Of a DNA stretch of 64,000 nt, positions 42,805-52,054 are shown piece after piece. The stretch is from Hoeflea sp. (GTDB taxonomy: Bacteria > Pseudomonadota > Alphaproteobacteria > Rhizobiales > Rhizobiaceae): positions 248,001-312,000 of the forward strand of contig JACKJT010000002.1 of assembly GCA_020637795.1 (NCBI GenBank), written 5' to 3'. Within the stretch, counting starts at the first letter, position 1. Each line of letters opens with the position of its first letter. The notes under the pieces were generated by a model that ran no database searches, was not told the origin of the DNA, and saw nothing but the letters and a program-made list of their open reading frames with translations. The translations under genes were made by a program, and so were the position numbers.

Positions 42805-45800
42805 GGCGCGCCAAGCACCTCCATGAACCCGGTCGCCGTCCGCGCTGCAAGTTCAGGCCGGTACATATCCTCCACCACCGCCGCCGGATGGGTGTAGATG
42901 CCCGGTGTCACCGCGCGGACCACGTAGGCCGCGACGAAATCGCGGTTCGACGTGGCTCCGCGGTCGAACGCCGCCATGAAGCGGTCTGAGCGGAATTCGG
43001 CATGGCTTGCGGACACCTCGCCCAGCCAGGGGAAATTGCCGAGTTCGGCGCTGCCGACAAGCCGTGGATTGTCGATAACGAAGCCTGCAGGCAGCAGGTC
43101 CGTGACGACGACCCGCGAAGGCCAGGCATTGGCTTCCCGCATCTGCAGCACCACCAGATAGCGCTCGTTCTGCCGCACCGAGGAAATCGAGGCCGGCTGT
43201 CCGTCCAGCGTGTAGTAGCTGCGGTTGATCAGGAACCCGGTGCCCCCGGCGCTGAGCGGCTGGACCGGAGCCGCAATCGTGGTGACAACTGCATCCACCG
43301 GATCGGCGCCCTGATTGACGATGGTCAGCGGAGTGTCGCGGATCGCCTCGCCGCTCATCCGCGTTTCGTAAGCGCCGGCATAGGCCTGTCCGTTGACATT
43401 GACCGAGATCGATCGGTTGCCTGCGGCGATCGCCCGCGCGGCCAGCACCATCCAGGCGTCTTCTTGGGTGCTGGTCGACTGCCGGGCCGACTTGGCGTCG
43501 CCGACAAAGCGGATCAGCTCCGGCACAATCCCCGGCGTTGGTGTCGATTCCGCCGCCAGCGCCAGCATCGCCGCACCGTCGCGAAGAGCTGAGCCGTAGT
43601 CGTTGCGTCCTCCGATCAGCGTTGCGGTCGAGCGCGCATGGTCAAAGGCGGAGCGGAAACTTTCGCCCGCGCGTTGCGCGTCGCCATAAAGCGAGAGCGC
43701 CGCCCCGATCTGCGCCCGCGCCAGCGGCTGGTCGAAAGCGTCGATCTGGCTGTCGGAATAATACCTGAGATCGGTCGCCGCGGCCTTGCGGTTGCGTGCA
43801 AGCACGTAAAGCGCATAGGCGATTGCACTGCCGTCAGAGCTCACGTCGGTGGTGTAGGCGAGCGTGTTCTGCAGATTGTCGAGCGCTAGGCGGCTCGCCA
43901 CCGGCGGAACCGAAAAGCCCTTTTCCATCGCCCGGGTGAGGAAATCGGTGACATAGGCGTCAAGCCAGAGATCGCCGGATCCCGGTCCCCAGAGACCGAA
44001 GCTGCCCGATGCCGACTGATAGGCGACAAGCCGGGTGATCGCGTCGTTGATCCTTTTGCGGATGGTCTCCGCATCGTCGCCACTGGCGGTATCTCCGAGT
44101 TCGCTCAGATACAGAAGCGGCAACGCCCGGCTGGTGGTCTGCTCGGCGCAACCATAGGGGTAGCGGTCGAGCGCCATCAAGAGCGAGGCCACGTCAAAGG
44201 CCGCATTGCGGGTCACGCCGACCGTGACAGAGGCGCCGTCAAGCAGGCTGTCGGCGAGCAATTCACCGTCGATCCGCAAGGTGCCGCCGCCGCCGGCAAG
44301 ACTGATCACGCGTTTTGTCGTCACCGGCATCGCACCGGGCCGCACGATGATTGTTTCCTCGCGGTCAAGCGACAGTCCGTCCGGTCCGGTTAGCGCAATT
44401 GTCAGCGTGTCAGCGCCGCTTGCAAGTCCCTCGAGCGGCATCACCAGGCTGCTGCGCGTGCCGGATGGCAGGGAAATTGTCTGGCGAAGACCGTTGCCAG
44501 CCTCCACCCTGCCCGAAGCGGTGAACAGTTCGACGCTGTAATCGCCCGCCGGTCCGTCGGTGTTGGCGAGTTCGACCAGAACCTGCGACCGGTCGCCGGG
44601 CGCGAGGAACTGCGGCAGGCTTGCGGTGATGACGACCGGATCGCGCACGATCACGTCGCGCGTCGCATGCCCCAGCGCGCCGGCGCTCCAGGCCACGGCG
44701 TTGACCCGCACCGTGCCATTGAATTGCGGCATGTCGAAGGTGACGCTTGCGGTCCCGTCGGTGCCAACCTTGATCGGTCCCTCGAAGAAAGCCACCAGTT
44801 TCTCGCGCGGCGGGCTGCCTTCGGACCGCATCATCGCACCGTCGCCGCCGGACCGGATTTGTCCGGTAACGCCGGAGGAACCGTCAATCAGGCGGCCATA
44901 GAGGTCGCGGATTTCCAGCCCCAGCGCCCGCTGTCCGAAATACCAGGCTTCGGGATCGGCAACCTGGTGACGGGTCAGGTTGAGGATGCCCACATCGACC
45001 GCGGAAACCGTCACAAAGGCCGCTTCGCCCGGCCTCAGGCCGGCAAGCGTGACCGGAACCGAAAAGTCGCCCCGCGGCGTCGTCTGCTCGGGCAGATCCA
45101 GCGTCACCGTCAGTTGCCGGTCGCCCGGTTCGACGGAGAGCCATTTCACCCCGATGGCCCGCATCGGCATGCGCGATTGCGCATCCGAAGGCCGGTAGAG
45201 CGTCGCGGTCACATAGGCGCCGGCACCCCATTCCTCGGTGACCGGCAGATCGATGGTGGCGCCGTCCGCTCCCACCGAGGCCGTCATCGTTTCGATCAGC
45301 CGTTCCGAGCCGACCGTGATCAGCGCCTCGCCGGCAAAACGCGGGGAAATACGCAAATGCGCGGTCTCGCCCACCGCGTACCGGTCCTTGTCGAGCGCGA
45401 TTTCCAGACCGTCGGGCGTTTCGATCGATTTTGTCTCGACATACCAGCCGGCGTCAAACAACACGCTGGTTTCCGTCCCGTCCTCGCCGGTTACATCCAG
45501 GCGGTAACGGCTCCAATCGACATTCGCGGAGATCGATGCAGCCGAATCGGTGCCGATATCGATCTGGCCATCAGCAATTTCAGTGGTGAAATCAACAACT
45601 TCATAGTTCCAGGAACTGCCTTGGCGGTACCACTGGTAGTTCCGCTCGACCTTGACCAGCGACCACGAGGCGCCCGGCATGGCGATACGCGCGCCGTCCG
45701 CGTCAACCGCGATCAGCTGGAATCCGGCCTCGCTGCTTTCGGCGACCTGATGGTCCTCGAACAATGGCTTGATACCGATACGCGGGCCCTCCGCGGCGAC

Positions 45801-48251
45801 CTTGAGCTCAACCGAGCGCTCCACGGCGCGGCCGCCGCCTTCAGAGGCGCGGATGGTCACATTGGCGGTCAGGAACTGGGTCGTGTCAGGCAAGGTCCCG
45901 ACATCGATCTCAACCACGGACTCCCCGGCTTCATCGAGCGGCGACAGGTTGTCGAGCAGGATCCGGGAATTCTCGAATTCCTCGTCGGCCAGTCCGAACT
46001 CGAAACCGGGAAATCCTTCGAGCGCCCGGGTGCGGCTCAGCACGATTTCGCCTTCGGTGGCCAGCCCGCCCGCCGGCGCGCCGTATAGATAGCGGCCCGT
46101 CACCGCAATGTCTGCCGGCGCATCGGGGCTGACGATCGCATCGCCGGCATCGAGTTCGATCTCGATCCGGTCGGGCTGGAAGTCCTCGACCAGGAATGAA
46201 ACCTCGGCCACCGCCGGGCGCTTCGGATCAGTGTGCAACGCGGCGCGCCAGGCGCCCTGCATGGCGTTTTCCGGCAGCGTCAGCGCCAGCGCATGGCCGC
46301 CGAGCGTCGCGCCGTCCGACACCACGCGCCGGTCCTCGACGCCATCCGGGCGCTGCAGGATCATGGTCAATGGCAGGTCGGCAAGGGCTTCGGCCTTGCC
46401 GTTGCGGGCAAGCGCCGAGAGGTGAACCGTTTCCCCGGCGCGATAGATACCGCGCTCGGTCCAGGCCATGACGTCGACGCCACCCGGCGACGTGCGTCCG
46501 GCGACCCCGCGATCGGAGAGGTCGAAGCCGCCACGGGTCATGTCGAGAAAGACGAAATCGCCGTCCGCACCCCTGGCCAGCAAGGCTGCCGGCGCAAGCC
46601 CCGCCTGTCCGCGAACCAGCCCTGCCTGGAAGCTGGCACGACCATCGGCGTCGGTGACGGCCTCACCCAGAACCTCGTTGTTGCGGGCCAGCAGGGTCAA
46701 CTCGACCGAGCCGAGCGGCTTGGCCGTATCGAGAGAGCGCAGGAACACCGAGAGCCCGTCGTCGCCGGCATAGGTGCTCATCCCGATATCGGAGATGACA
46801 AACCATTGCGTGGCTTGCGGTTCCCAGTTTTCACTCTTGTCGCCGAGAGGCTTGGCGGTCAGCACATAGACGCCGGGCTGGCGCTCGGGAAGCAGCGTGT
46901 CGACGGGAACGCTGGTGATCACTTCCCGGTTTTGTTCATTGTCGATGTCGATGGCGCCCTCCCAGACGGCGGCGCCGAGATCCTGCAGGATCGAAACGAT
47001 CGAATAGCTGTCGAGTTGCCTGAGGAATTCCGATCGGCTGATGATCTGCGAAAGCGCCCGGTCACCGACCCGGAACAGTTTGAGGTCGGCCGACGGCGAA
47101 TTGATGGTGACCAGCGGAATTCCAAGCCGCGACTTGGCCGGGAGCACAAAACCGGACCCGGTAAACCGCGCCGCCGGTGCGCGGTCCCGCACATAGAGCG
47201 ACAGCTCCACCGGTGCTTCCAGGACTTCACCGACCGAAGAGGGCAATCCCTGGCGCAACACCAGTTGATAGCGCTGGCCGTGCTCAAGCCCGTTGATGCA
47301 GATCTGCCGGCTGTCGGTGTCGATTGCGACATCGTTGCCGCCATTGACGCTGACGAAACCGGAATAGTCCTGGCTTCTGACGAGATCTTCCGAAAACTGG
47401 ACGCAAACCCGCGGCGTTTCGCTGTCCGCGTCAACGGTGTTGTCGACAACGCGAAAGCCGCGGGTTGCGCGCAATTGCGTGTAAGCCGCGCGAAGCGCCG
47501 GAACCTCGCGGAGCTCGAGGCTTGCCCGGTAGGCCGAGAGCGCAGGACGCCAGTTCTGGACGGCCTCGAGCGCTTCGGCCAGAACCGCCAGCGCGTCCGC
47601 CCGTGTCGAAACCGTCCGCGAAGTCCGGTAGGCGTTGATCGCGGACGATACCGAAACCGACCTTAGACTACGCAAAAGGTTCTGGTCCTGAGGAACATAG
47701 GCGCCTGCGGCCCGTGATAACTCGGCCCAGAGGTCGCTGCGCTCGGGCGCTGCCGCGGCTGCAATCGCGAAATTGCGCACGGCGCCTTCCATGTCGCCTG
47801 TCGCGATCGAAGCTTCTGCAAGACGCACCAAGGTGGTTACGCCGGTACCGCTGCCGCTGTAGCGCGCCAGCGTCCGCTCGCGATAGGCCCGCGCCTCGTC
47901 AAGCAGCGAGGCGGGAACGAACGCCAGATCGGGTGCGGCTCCGAGATCTGGTTCACCGCCCGCAACCACCCTGCCCGCCACGGCGCCGGCAAACGGATTT
48001 ATGGTGTTGTAATCCGATTTGAGAAAGCACCAGCCGGCTTTGACGTTGTAGGTAAAGGCCCTGCATTGCCGGTCGCCGAGGCATTCTGCCTTGCACTCCT
48101 CGAGGCCGATGTTCTGCACCGTTCGAAGATCGAATCCGAAATAGTCCGCGTTTTCGGTAATCTCTATGCGCCGCGATCCCTCCTGCGCCGTCGCTGGCAC
48201 GGACAGGATCAGCACGAACAGACAGACAAGCATGCGGTTGAGTGCAGACAT
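42801..48251 (-). CDS. Bacterial alpha-2-macroglobulin with N-terminal PAN/Apple domain
   Basis: A 1,816-residue envelope protein from ATG 48249-48251. Signal peptide ends PATA-Q with no lipobox, unlike the lipoprotein YfhM of E. coli. Residues about 30-100 form a PAN/Apple-like cysteine domain (ECKAECLGDRQCRAFTYN). MG-type beta domains follow, then the thioester motif GCAEQTTS with Cys1368, then the terpenoid-toroid-like complement domain. It traps attacking proteases by covalent thioester capture in the periplasm, protecting the wall with PBP1C. A start at 48458 would add 69 residues before the signal peptide and is rejected. Confidence 0.93.
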   Translation of the reverse strand: MSALNRMLVCLFVLILSVPATAQEGSRRIEITENADYFGFDLRTVQNIGLEECKAECLGDRQCRAFTYNVKAGWCFLKSDYNTINPFAGAVAGRVVAGGEPDLGAAPDLAFVPASLLDEARAYRERTLARYSGSGTGVTTLVRLAEASIATGDMEGAVRNFAIAAAAAPERSDLWAELSRAAGAYVPQDQNLLRSLRSVSVSSAINAYRTSRTVSTRADALAVLAEALEAVQNWRPALSAYRASLELREVPALRAAYTQLRATRGFRVVDNTVDADSETPRVCVQFSEDLVRSQDYSGFVSVNGGNDVAIDTDSRQICINGLEHGQRYQLVLRQGLPSSVGEVLEAPVELSLYVRDRAPAARFTGSGFVLPAKSRLGIPLVTINSPSADLKLFRVGDRALSQIISRSEFLRQLDSYSIVSILQDLGAAVWEGAIDIDNEQNREVITSVPVDTLLPERQPGVYVLTAKPLGDKSENWEPQATQWFVISDIGMSTYAGDDGLSVFLRSLDTAKPLGSVELTLLARNNEVLGEAVTDADGRASFQAGLVRGQAGLAPAALLARGADGDFVFLDMTRGGFDLSDRGVAGRTSPGGVDVMAWTERGIYRAGETVHLSALARNGKAEALADLPLTMILQRPDGVEDRRVVSDGATLGGHALALTLPENAMQGAWRAALHTDPKRPAVAEVSFLVEDFQPDRIEIELDAGDAIVSPDAPADIAVTGRYLYGAPAGGLATEGEIVLSRTRALEGFPGFEFGLADEEFENSRILLDNLSPLDEAGESVVEIDVGTLPDTTQFLTANVTIRASEGGGRAVERSVELKVAAEGPRIGIKPLFEDHQVAESSEAGFQLIAVDADGARIAMPGASWSLVKVERNYQWYRQGSSWNYEVVDFTTEIADGQIDIGTDSAASISANVDWSRYRLDVTGEDGTETSVLFDAGWYVETKSIETPDGLEIALDKDRYAVGETAHLRISPRFAGEALITVGSERLIETMTASVGADGATIDLPVTEEWGAGAYVTATLYRPSDAQSRMPMRAIGVKWLSVEPGDRQLTVTLDLPEQTTPRGDFSVPVTLAGLRPGEAAFVTVSAVDVGILNLTRHQVADPEAWYFGQRALGLEIRDLYGRLIDGSSGVTGQIRSGGDGAMMRSEGSPPREKLVAFFEGPIKVGTDGTASVTFDMPQFNGTVRVNAVAWSAGALGHATRDVIVRDPVVITASLPQFLAPGDRSQVLVELANTDGPAGDYSVELFTASGRVEAGNGLRQTISLPSGTRSSLVMPLEGLASGADTLTIALTGPDGLSLDREETIIVRPGAMPVTTKRVISLAGGGGTLRIDGELLADSLLDGASVTVGVTRNAAFDVASLLMALDRYPYGCAEQTTSRALPLLYLSELGDTASGDDAETIRKRINDAITRLVAYQSASGSFGLWGPGSGDLWLDAYVTDFLTRAMEKGFSVPPVASRLALDNLQNTLAYTTDVSSDGSAIAYALYVLARNRKAAATDLRYYSDSQIDAFDQPLARAQIGAALSLYGDAQRAGESFRSAFDHARSTATLIGGRNDYGSALRDGAAMLALAAESTPTPGIVPELIRFVGDAKSARQSTSTQEDAWMVLAARAIAAGNRSISVNVNGQAYAGAYETRMSGEAIRDTPLTIVNQGADPVDAVVTTIAAPVQPLSAGGTGFLINRSYYTLDGQPASISSVRQNERYLVVLQMREANAWPSRVVVTDLLPAGFVIDNPRLVGSAELGNFPWLGEVSASHAEFRSDRFMAAFDRGATSNRDFVAAYVVRAVTPGIYTHPAAVVEDMYRPELAARTATGFMEVLGAP

Positions 48252-48567
48252 GGAACCTCCCGCGCCCGATGCCGAACGGGCAAATGTGCAACATCCTGTC
48301 TCAAGTAACGCAAGCCACAATGGCCGTGCCGATACTGCGGATATTGATGCAGAGACTAAGGCCGGAGCATGGCTTCCGGCAAGGATTTTCCATGCGGGAT
48401 AGAGGAATTGGACGGGCTGCAACGGACTGGCAGGTGAAATGAACCCGGATTGTTGCAATGCACCCGCTACTTAAGCTAGAAGGAAAAAGCATCTCGGAAT
48501 TTGGACCTGTAGCGCGAGGCCAACGTCCTGCCGGCAAGACACTTCCGGCTGCCTGCCGGCACCGCCC

Positions 48568-48596
48568 TTTTCCAGATGGCAAATGCACTATATAAT
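48568..48596 (+). promoter_or_regulatory. arsR promoter in the 373-base gap
   Basis: A TATAAT -10 box at 48591-48596 with a weak TTTTCC-like -35 about 17 bases upstream. It decides the arsR start: an ATG at 48583 would lie upstream of the transcript. The remaining gap (48252-48567) also carries the alpha-2-macroglobulin promoter region, but I cannot place its boxes. Confidence 0.5.
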
Positions 48597-48624
48597 GTTC
48601 ATCATTCACCGAGCTCGCACCAAT

Positions 48625-48984
48625 ATGACATTGCCTCAAATCAAGACCGATATGAACCAGGAGGAAATGAACCTCCTGCTTGTCCAGGCCCGCAAGGCCA
48701 GTGATCTGCTGAAGTCGCTCAGCCACGAAACGCGGTTGATGATTCTCTGCATCCTGTCGGAAGGCGAGAAATCGGTCTCTGAGCTTGAAGAGATTCTGGC
48801 CATGCCGCAGGCTGCGGTGTCGCAGCAGCTGGCACGGCTGCGCCTGGATGGGCTCGTCGACACCAGACGCGAAGGCCGGATGATCTATTATTCGATCCTC
48901 AATCACGAAGTATCGTCAGTGATCGGAACGCTGTATTCGCTGTTTTGCGCTCCGGTCCGTGACGGGGCAGATCAGGCCGGCTGA
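48625..48984 (+). CDS. ArsR/SmtB regulator with BigR/SqrR-like cysteines
   Basis: A 119-residue winged-helix repressor from ATG 48625; ATG 48652 is possible. The recognition helix is AMPQAAVSQQLARLR. Cys is found in RLMILCILSEGEKSV and in LYSLFCAP, the two positions of the redox cysteines that form a polysulfide bridge in BigR and SqrR; the metal-site residues of SmtB are absent. It probably senses persulfide or oxidative stress. Unlike known cases, no sqr or sulfur-dioxygenase gene sits beside it. Confidence 0.85.
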   Translation: MTLPQIKTDMNQEEMNLLLVQARKASDLLKSLSHETRLMILCILSEGEKSVSELEEILAMPQAAVSQQLARLRLDGLVDTRREGRMIYYSILNHEVSSVIGTLYSLFCAPVRDGADQAG

Positions 48985-49038
48985 ACAGCTGGCCGGACAA
49001 TGTCCACCGGCGCATGAACATCGCCAGTCGAAATCAAG

Positions 49039-49073
49039 AGAGCCTGATCACGATGAATGATCAGGCTCTTTTC
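49039..49073. terminator. Bidirectional terminator between arsR and hemA
   Basis: AGAGCCTGATCA (49039-49050) pairs perfectly with TGATCAGGCTCT (49058-49069), loop CGATGAA, followed by TTTTC on the plus strand. The 12-bp stem would stop arsR transcription and can act on the convergent hemA transcript. Confidence 0.9.
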
Positions 49074-49123
49074 TGTTCGTTCTTTTGGACTGATCGGCGG
49101 GCACCGACTGTCACGCCAAGAGC

Positions 49124-50341
49124 TCAGGCAACCGCCCGCGCCAGCGCGCACTGTGACCACAATTCGCTCAATGCACCGGCAAGATGCTTGATGTCCGCAT
49201 CGCTGTGCATCGGCGTCGGCGTGATCCGCAGCCGCTCGGTCTTGACCGGCACCGTCGGATAGTTGATCGGCTGCACGTAGATGCCGTGGCTGTCCATCAG
49301 CACGTCGGAGATCCATTTGCACTTCGACGCATTCCCGACCATCACCGGAACGATGTGGCTGGGATTGTCCATGTGCGGGATGCCATGCGCATCCAGCGCC
49401 CGGCGAACCTTGGCAACGGTATCCTGGTGACGCCGGCGCTCGAGCTGGCTTGCCTTGAGGTGGCGGATCGACGCGGCGGCTCCCGCGGCAAGTGCCGGCG
49501 GCAGGGCGGTCGTGAAGATGAAGCCCGATGCGAAGCTGCGAACGAAATCGCACAGCGCCCGCGAACCGGTGATGTAGCCGCCCATCACGCCAAAGGCCTT
49601 GCCGAGCGTTCCTTCAATCACGGTCAGGCGATGCATGATGCCCTCGCGTTCGGCAATGCCGCCGCCGCGAGGCCCGTACATACCCACCGCATGGACTTCA
49701 TCGAGATAGGTCATGGCGCCGAATTCGTCGGCCACATCGCAAAGTGCTGGGATCGGCGCAACGTCGCCATCCATCGAGTAGACGCTTTCGAAAGCCACCA
49801 TTTTCGGCGCGGCCGGATCATCCAGCGCCATCAGGCGGCGCAGGTCTTCCGGATCATTGTGCTTGAACACGCGCTTCTCGCAGCGGGAATGGCGAATGCC
49901 CTCGATCATCGAGGCGTGGTTGAGCGCATCGGAATAGACGATCAGGCCGGGAATCTTGCCGGCCAGAGTTCCCAGCGCTGCCCAGTTGGAAACGTAACCC
50001 GACGTGAAGATCAGGGCGTCTTCCTTGCCATGCAGGTCGGCCAGTTCCTCTTCGAGCAGCACATGGTAGTGATTCGTGCCAGAGATGTTGCGGGTTCCGC
50101 CAGCGCCCGCTCCACAGCGGTCGATGGCTTCCTTCATGGCGTTTGTGACCAGCGGATTCTGACCCATGCCGAGATAGTCATTGGAACACCAGACAGTTAC
50201 GTCCTGCGTTGAACCGTCCGCGCGATAGCGAGTGGCCCGCGGAAACCCGCCGGCCTGACGTTCGATATCGGCAAACACCCGGTAATTGCCAGCTTTGTGC
50301 AGGCCACCAAGCTTTTCCTCGAAGAACGCTTCAAAATCCAT
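49124..50341 (-). CDS. hemA: 5-Aminolevulinate synthase
   Basis: A 405-residue PLP enzyme condensing glycine with succinyl-CoA, the first step of heme and bacteriochlorophyll synthesis in alphaproteobacteria. ATG at 50339-50341 (MDFEAFFEEKLGGLH). Markers: TRNISGTNHYH near 84, HASMIEG near 142, DEVHAVGMYG near 214, and PLP-binding lysine in EGTLGKAFG near 248. Single gene with its own promoter in the 187-base upstream gap; downstream lies the terminator. Confidence 0.97.
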   Translation of the reverse strand: MDFEAFFEEKLGGLHKAGNYRVFADIERQAGGFPRATRYRADGSTQDVTVWCSNDYLGMGQNPLVTNAMKEAIDRCGAGAGGTRNISGTNHYHVLLEEELADLHGKEDALIFTSGYVSNWAALGTLAGKIPGLIVYSDALNHASMIEGIRHSRCEKRVFKHNDPEDLRRLMALDDPAAPKMVAFESVYSMDGDVAPIPALCDVADEFGAMTYLDEVHAVGMYGPRGGGIAEREGIMHRLTVIEGTLGKAFGVMGGYITGSRALCDFVRSFASGFIFTTALPPALAAGAAASIRHLKASQLERRRHQDTVAKVRRALDAHGIPHMDNPSHIVPVMVGNASKCKWISDVLMDSHGIYVQPINYPTVPVKTERLRITPTPMHSDADIKHLAGALSELWSQCALARAVA

Positions 50342-50528
50342 GGTATTATTCCTATGTGTCACTTCCAAGATGCGAAACATCACCGCCTTCGTCAACCCGA
50401 AAATCAATTTTTCGAAGACAGTCAAATAGTCGCACGGTCAGGACCGGCATTTCCTTGTCCTATGTCAAATCGTCTCGCAATGTTGGCGCGACACACAATT
50501 TCCCGTCCGGCGGCGGAAGAGACCGTGA

Positions 50529-51905
50529 TTACAGATAGGTCGATCGCTCCAGCGGCGTGATCTCGTTGTCGAAGGCCTTGAGTTCCTCGCGCTTGATCTC
50601 GGCAAAGATCTTGCGCAGTTCCGGGCCGAACAGCCGGCGGATGAAGTCAGACCGTTCGAAATCCTCGATCGCGTCATCCATGTCGTCGGACAATTGCGGT
50701 AGGGGGACATTGTAGGCGTTGCCCTCAACCGGCGGCGGCGGCAGTTTGGCGTTTTCGAGCCCTTCCAGAACCCCGCCCAGAACCCCGGCCAGAACGAAAT
50801 AGGGATTGGCGTCGGCGCCGGACATGCGGTGTTCGAGCCGCCGCGCCTTGTCGTCGGATGCGGGCACGCGCACAACCACGGACCGGTTGTTGCGACCCCA
50901 GGCAATCCGTGTCGGGGCATACGATCCCGGTTGCAGCCGGCGATAGCCGTTGAACCCGGGAATATAGAGCAGCAACGTATCCTTGAGCGTTCCCAGCAGA
51001 CCCGCCGCGGCGTGCTGAAGCTTCAGATCGCCCGCCTCGCCGGCAAAGATGTTGTTGCCGTCCTGGTCGAGAATGCTGGCATGAACATGCATGCCGTTGC
51101 CCGGCCATTCCAGAAACGGCTTGGCCATGAAGGTGGCGCGCAGCCCGTGCTTGTGCGCCGATTCGGTGATCAAGCGGCGCAAGAGCACCGTATCGTCGGC
51201 TGCCGCCATGGCGTCGGCGCGGTGCTTGAGATTGACCTCGAACTGACCCGGGGCCGCTTCCTTGATGATGGTGTCGATCGGCAGGCCCTGGGCAACGGCG
51301 GCTGCGCGGATCTCGGCGAAGAGATCGCTCTGGCCACGCAATTCGGACAGCGAATACATCTGCTGCTGATCGGGGCCCGGACCATGGTCCTTGCCCATTC
51401 GGCCGGAGCGCTGGAATACCGCCGGATCGACCAGGTAGAACTCGAGTTCGAATGCGGTGACCGGCTGCAGGCCTTTGGCCGTGAACCGGTCGACGATGCG
51501 CTGGAGCACATTTCGCGGATCGTACTCGCAGGGCTCGCCCGCCTCGGTGTACATCGACATCAGCACCTGCGCCGATGGCCGCGGCGCCCAGGGTGCGCGA
51601 TTGATCCGGCCCGGAATAGCACGGCAGTAGCCGTCGATATCGCCTGTCTCGATGTGGATGCCGGTTGATTCGACCTCCCTGCCCCAGATGTCGAGACCGA
51701 AAATCGACAACGGCATGTTGATGCCCGGATAGCAGGCTTTGGCCAGCGCCTCTGTGGGACCCCACTTGCCGCGCATCACGCCATTGATGTCCGGGATCAG
51801 GAAATCGACCGATTCGATATCGGGATTGTCGGCCAGGAACCGTTCGGCTTCTTCGTTTGTCGGAAGACTTGCGTCTTGTTTTCCCATACTGGCGCTCTCG
51901 CGCAT
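50529..51905 (-). CDS. Glutamine synthetase family (gamma-glutamylputrescine synthetase-like)
   Basis: A 458-residue class III-like glutamine synthetase. ATG at 51903-51905 with AAGGTGA six bases upstream. MRGKWGP opening of the beta-grasp domain, ELEFYLVD metal site near 165, GMHVHASI near 265, and NRSVVVRVPASDDKARRLEHR near 335. Residues match PuuA-type enzymes, which ligate glutamate to putrescine. Divergent from an aminotransferase of the putrescine type, so polyamine catabolism is the likely role; puuB/C/D genes are not in the window. Confidence 0.85.
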   Translation of the reverse strand: MRESASMGKQDASLPTNEEAERFLADNPDIESVDFLIPDINGVMRGKWGPTEALAKACYPGINMPLSIFGLDIWGREVESTGIHIETGDIDGYCRAIPGRINRAPWAPRPSAQVLMSMYTEAGEPCEYDPRNVLQRIVDRFTAKGLQPVTAFELEFYLVDPAVFQRSGRMGKDHGPGPDQQQMYSLSELRGQSDLFAEIRAAAVAQGLPIDTIIKEAAPGQFEVNLKHRADAMAAADDTVLLRRLITESAHKHGLRATFMAKPFLEWPGNGMHVHASILDQDGNNIFAGEAGDLKLQHAAAGLLGTLKDTLLLYIPGFNGYRRLQPGSYAPTRIAWGRNNRSVVVRVPASDDKARRLEHRMSGADANPYFVLAGVLGGVLEGLENAKLPPPPVEGNAYNVPLPQLSDDMDDAIEDFERSDFIRRLFGPELRKIFAEIKREELKAFDNEITPLERSTYL

Positions 51906-52054
51906 ATTGTCACCTTGCCCCTTCAGGACTTTCTGTTGCCGCACAAAGCGGCTATTGCGGCGCTTGTCCGCACCGGAGTTTTGTGCACACACTCAATTAA
52001 AGGTCAAACCGATTTCATCGCGACCTCTCTGAAAAAACAATCAGGAATAAAGCA

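Noticed and set aside
44667..47666. Two long plus-strand frames (473 and 477 codons) opposite the alpha-2-macroglobulin gene
   Set aside because: They mirror the codons of the minus-strand gene and have shadow-type composition and no ribosome sites or motifs.
48301..48906. A 201-codon minus-strand frame opposite arsR
   Set aside because: The plus-strand ArsR protein has clear HTH and cysteine motifs; the minus-strand frame has none.
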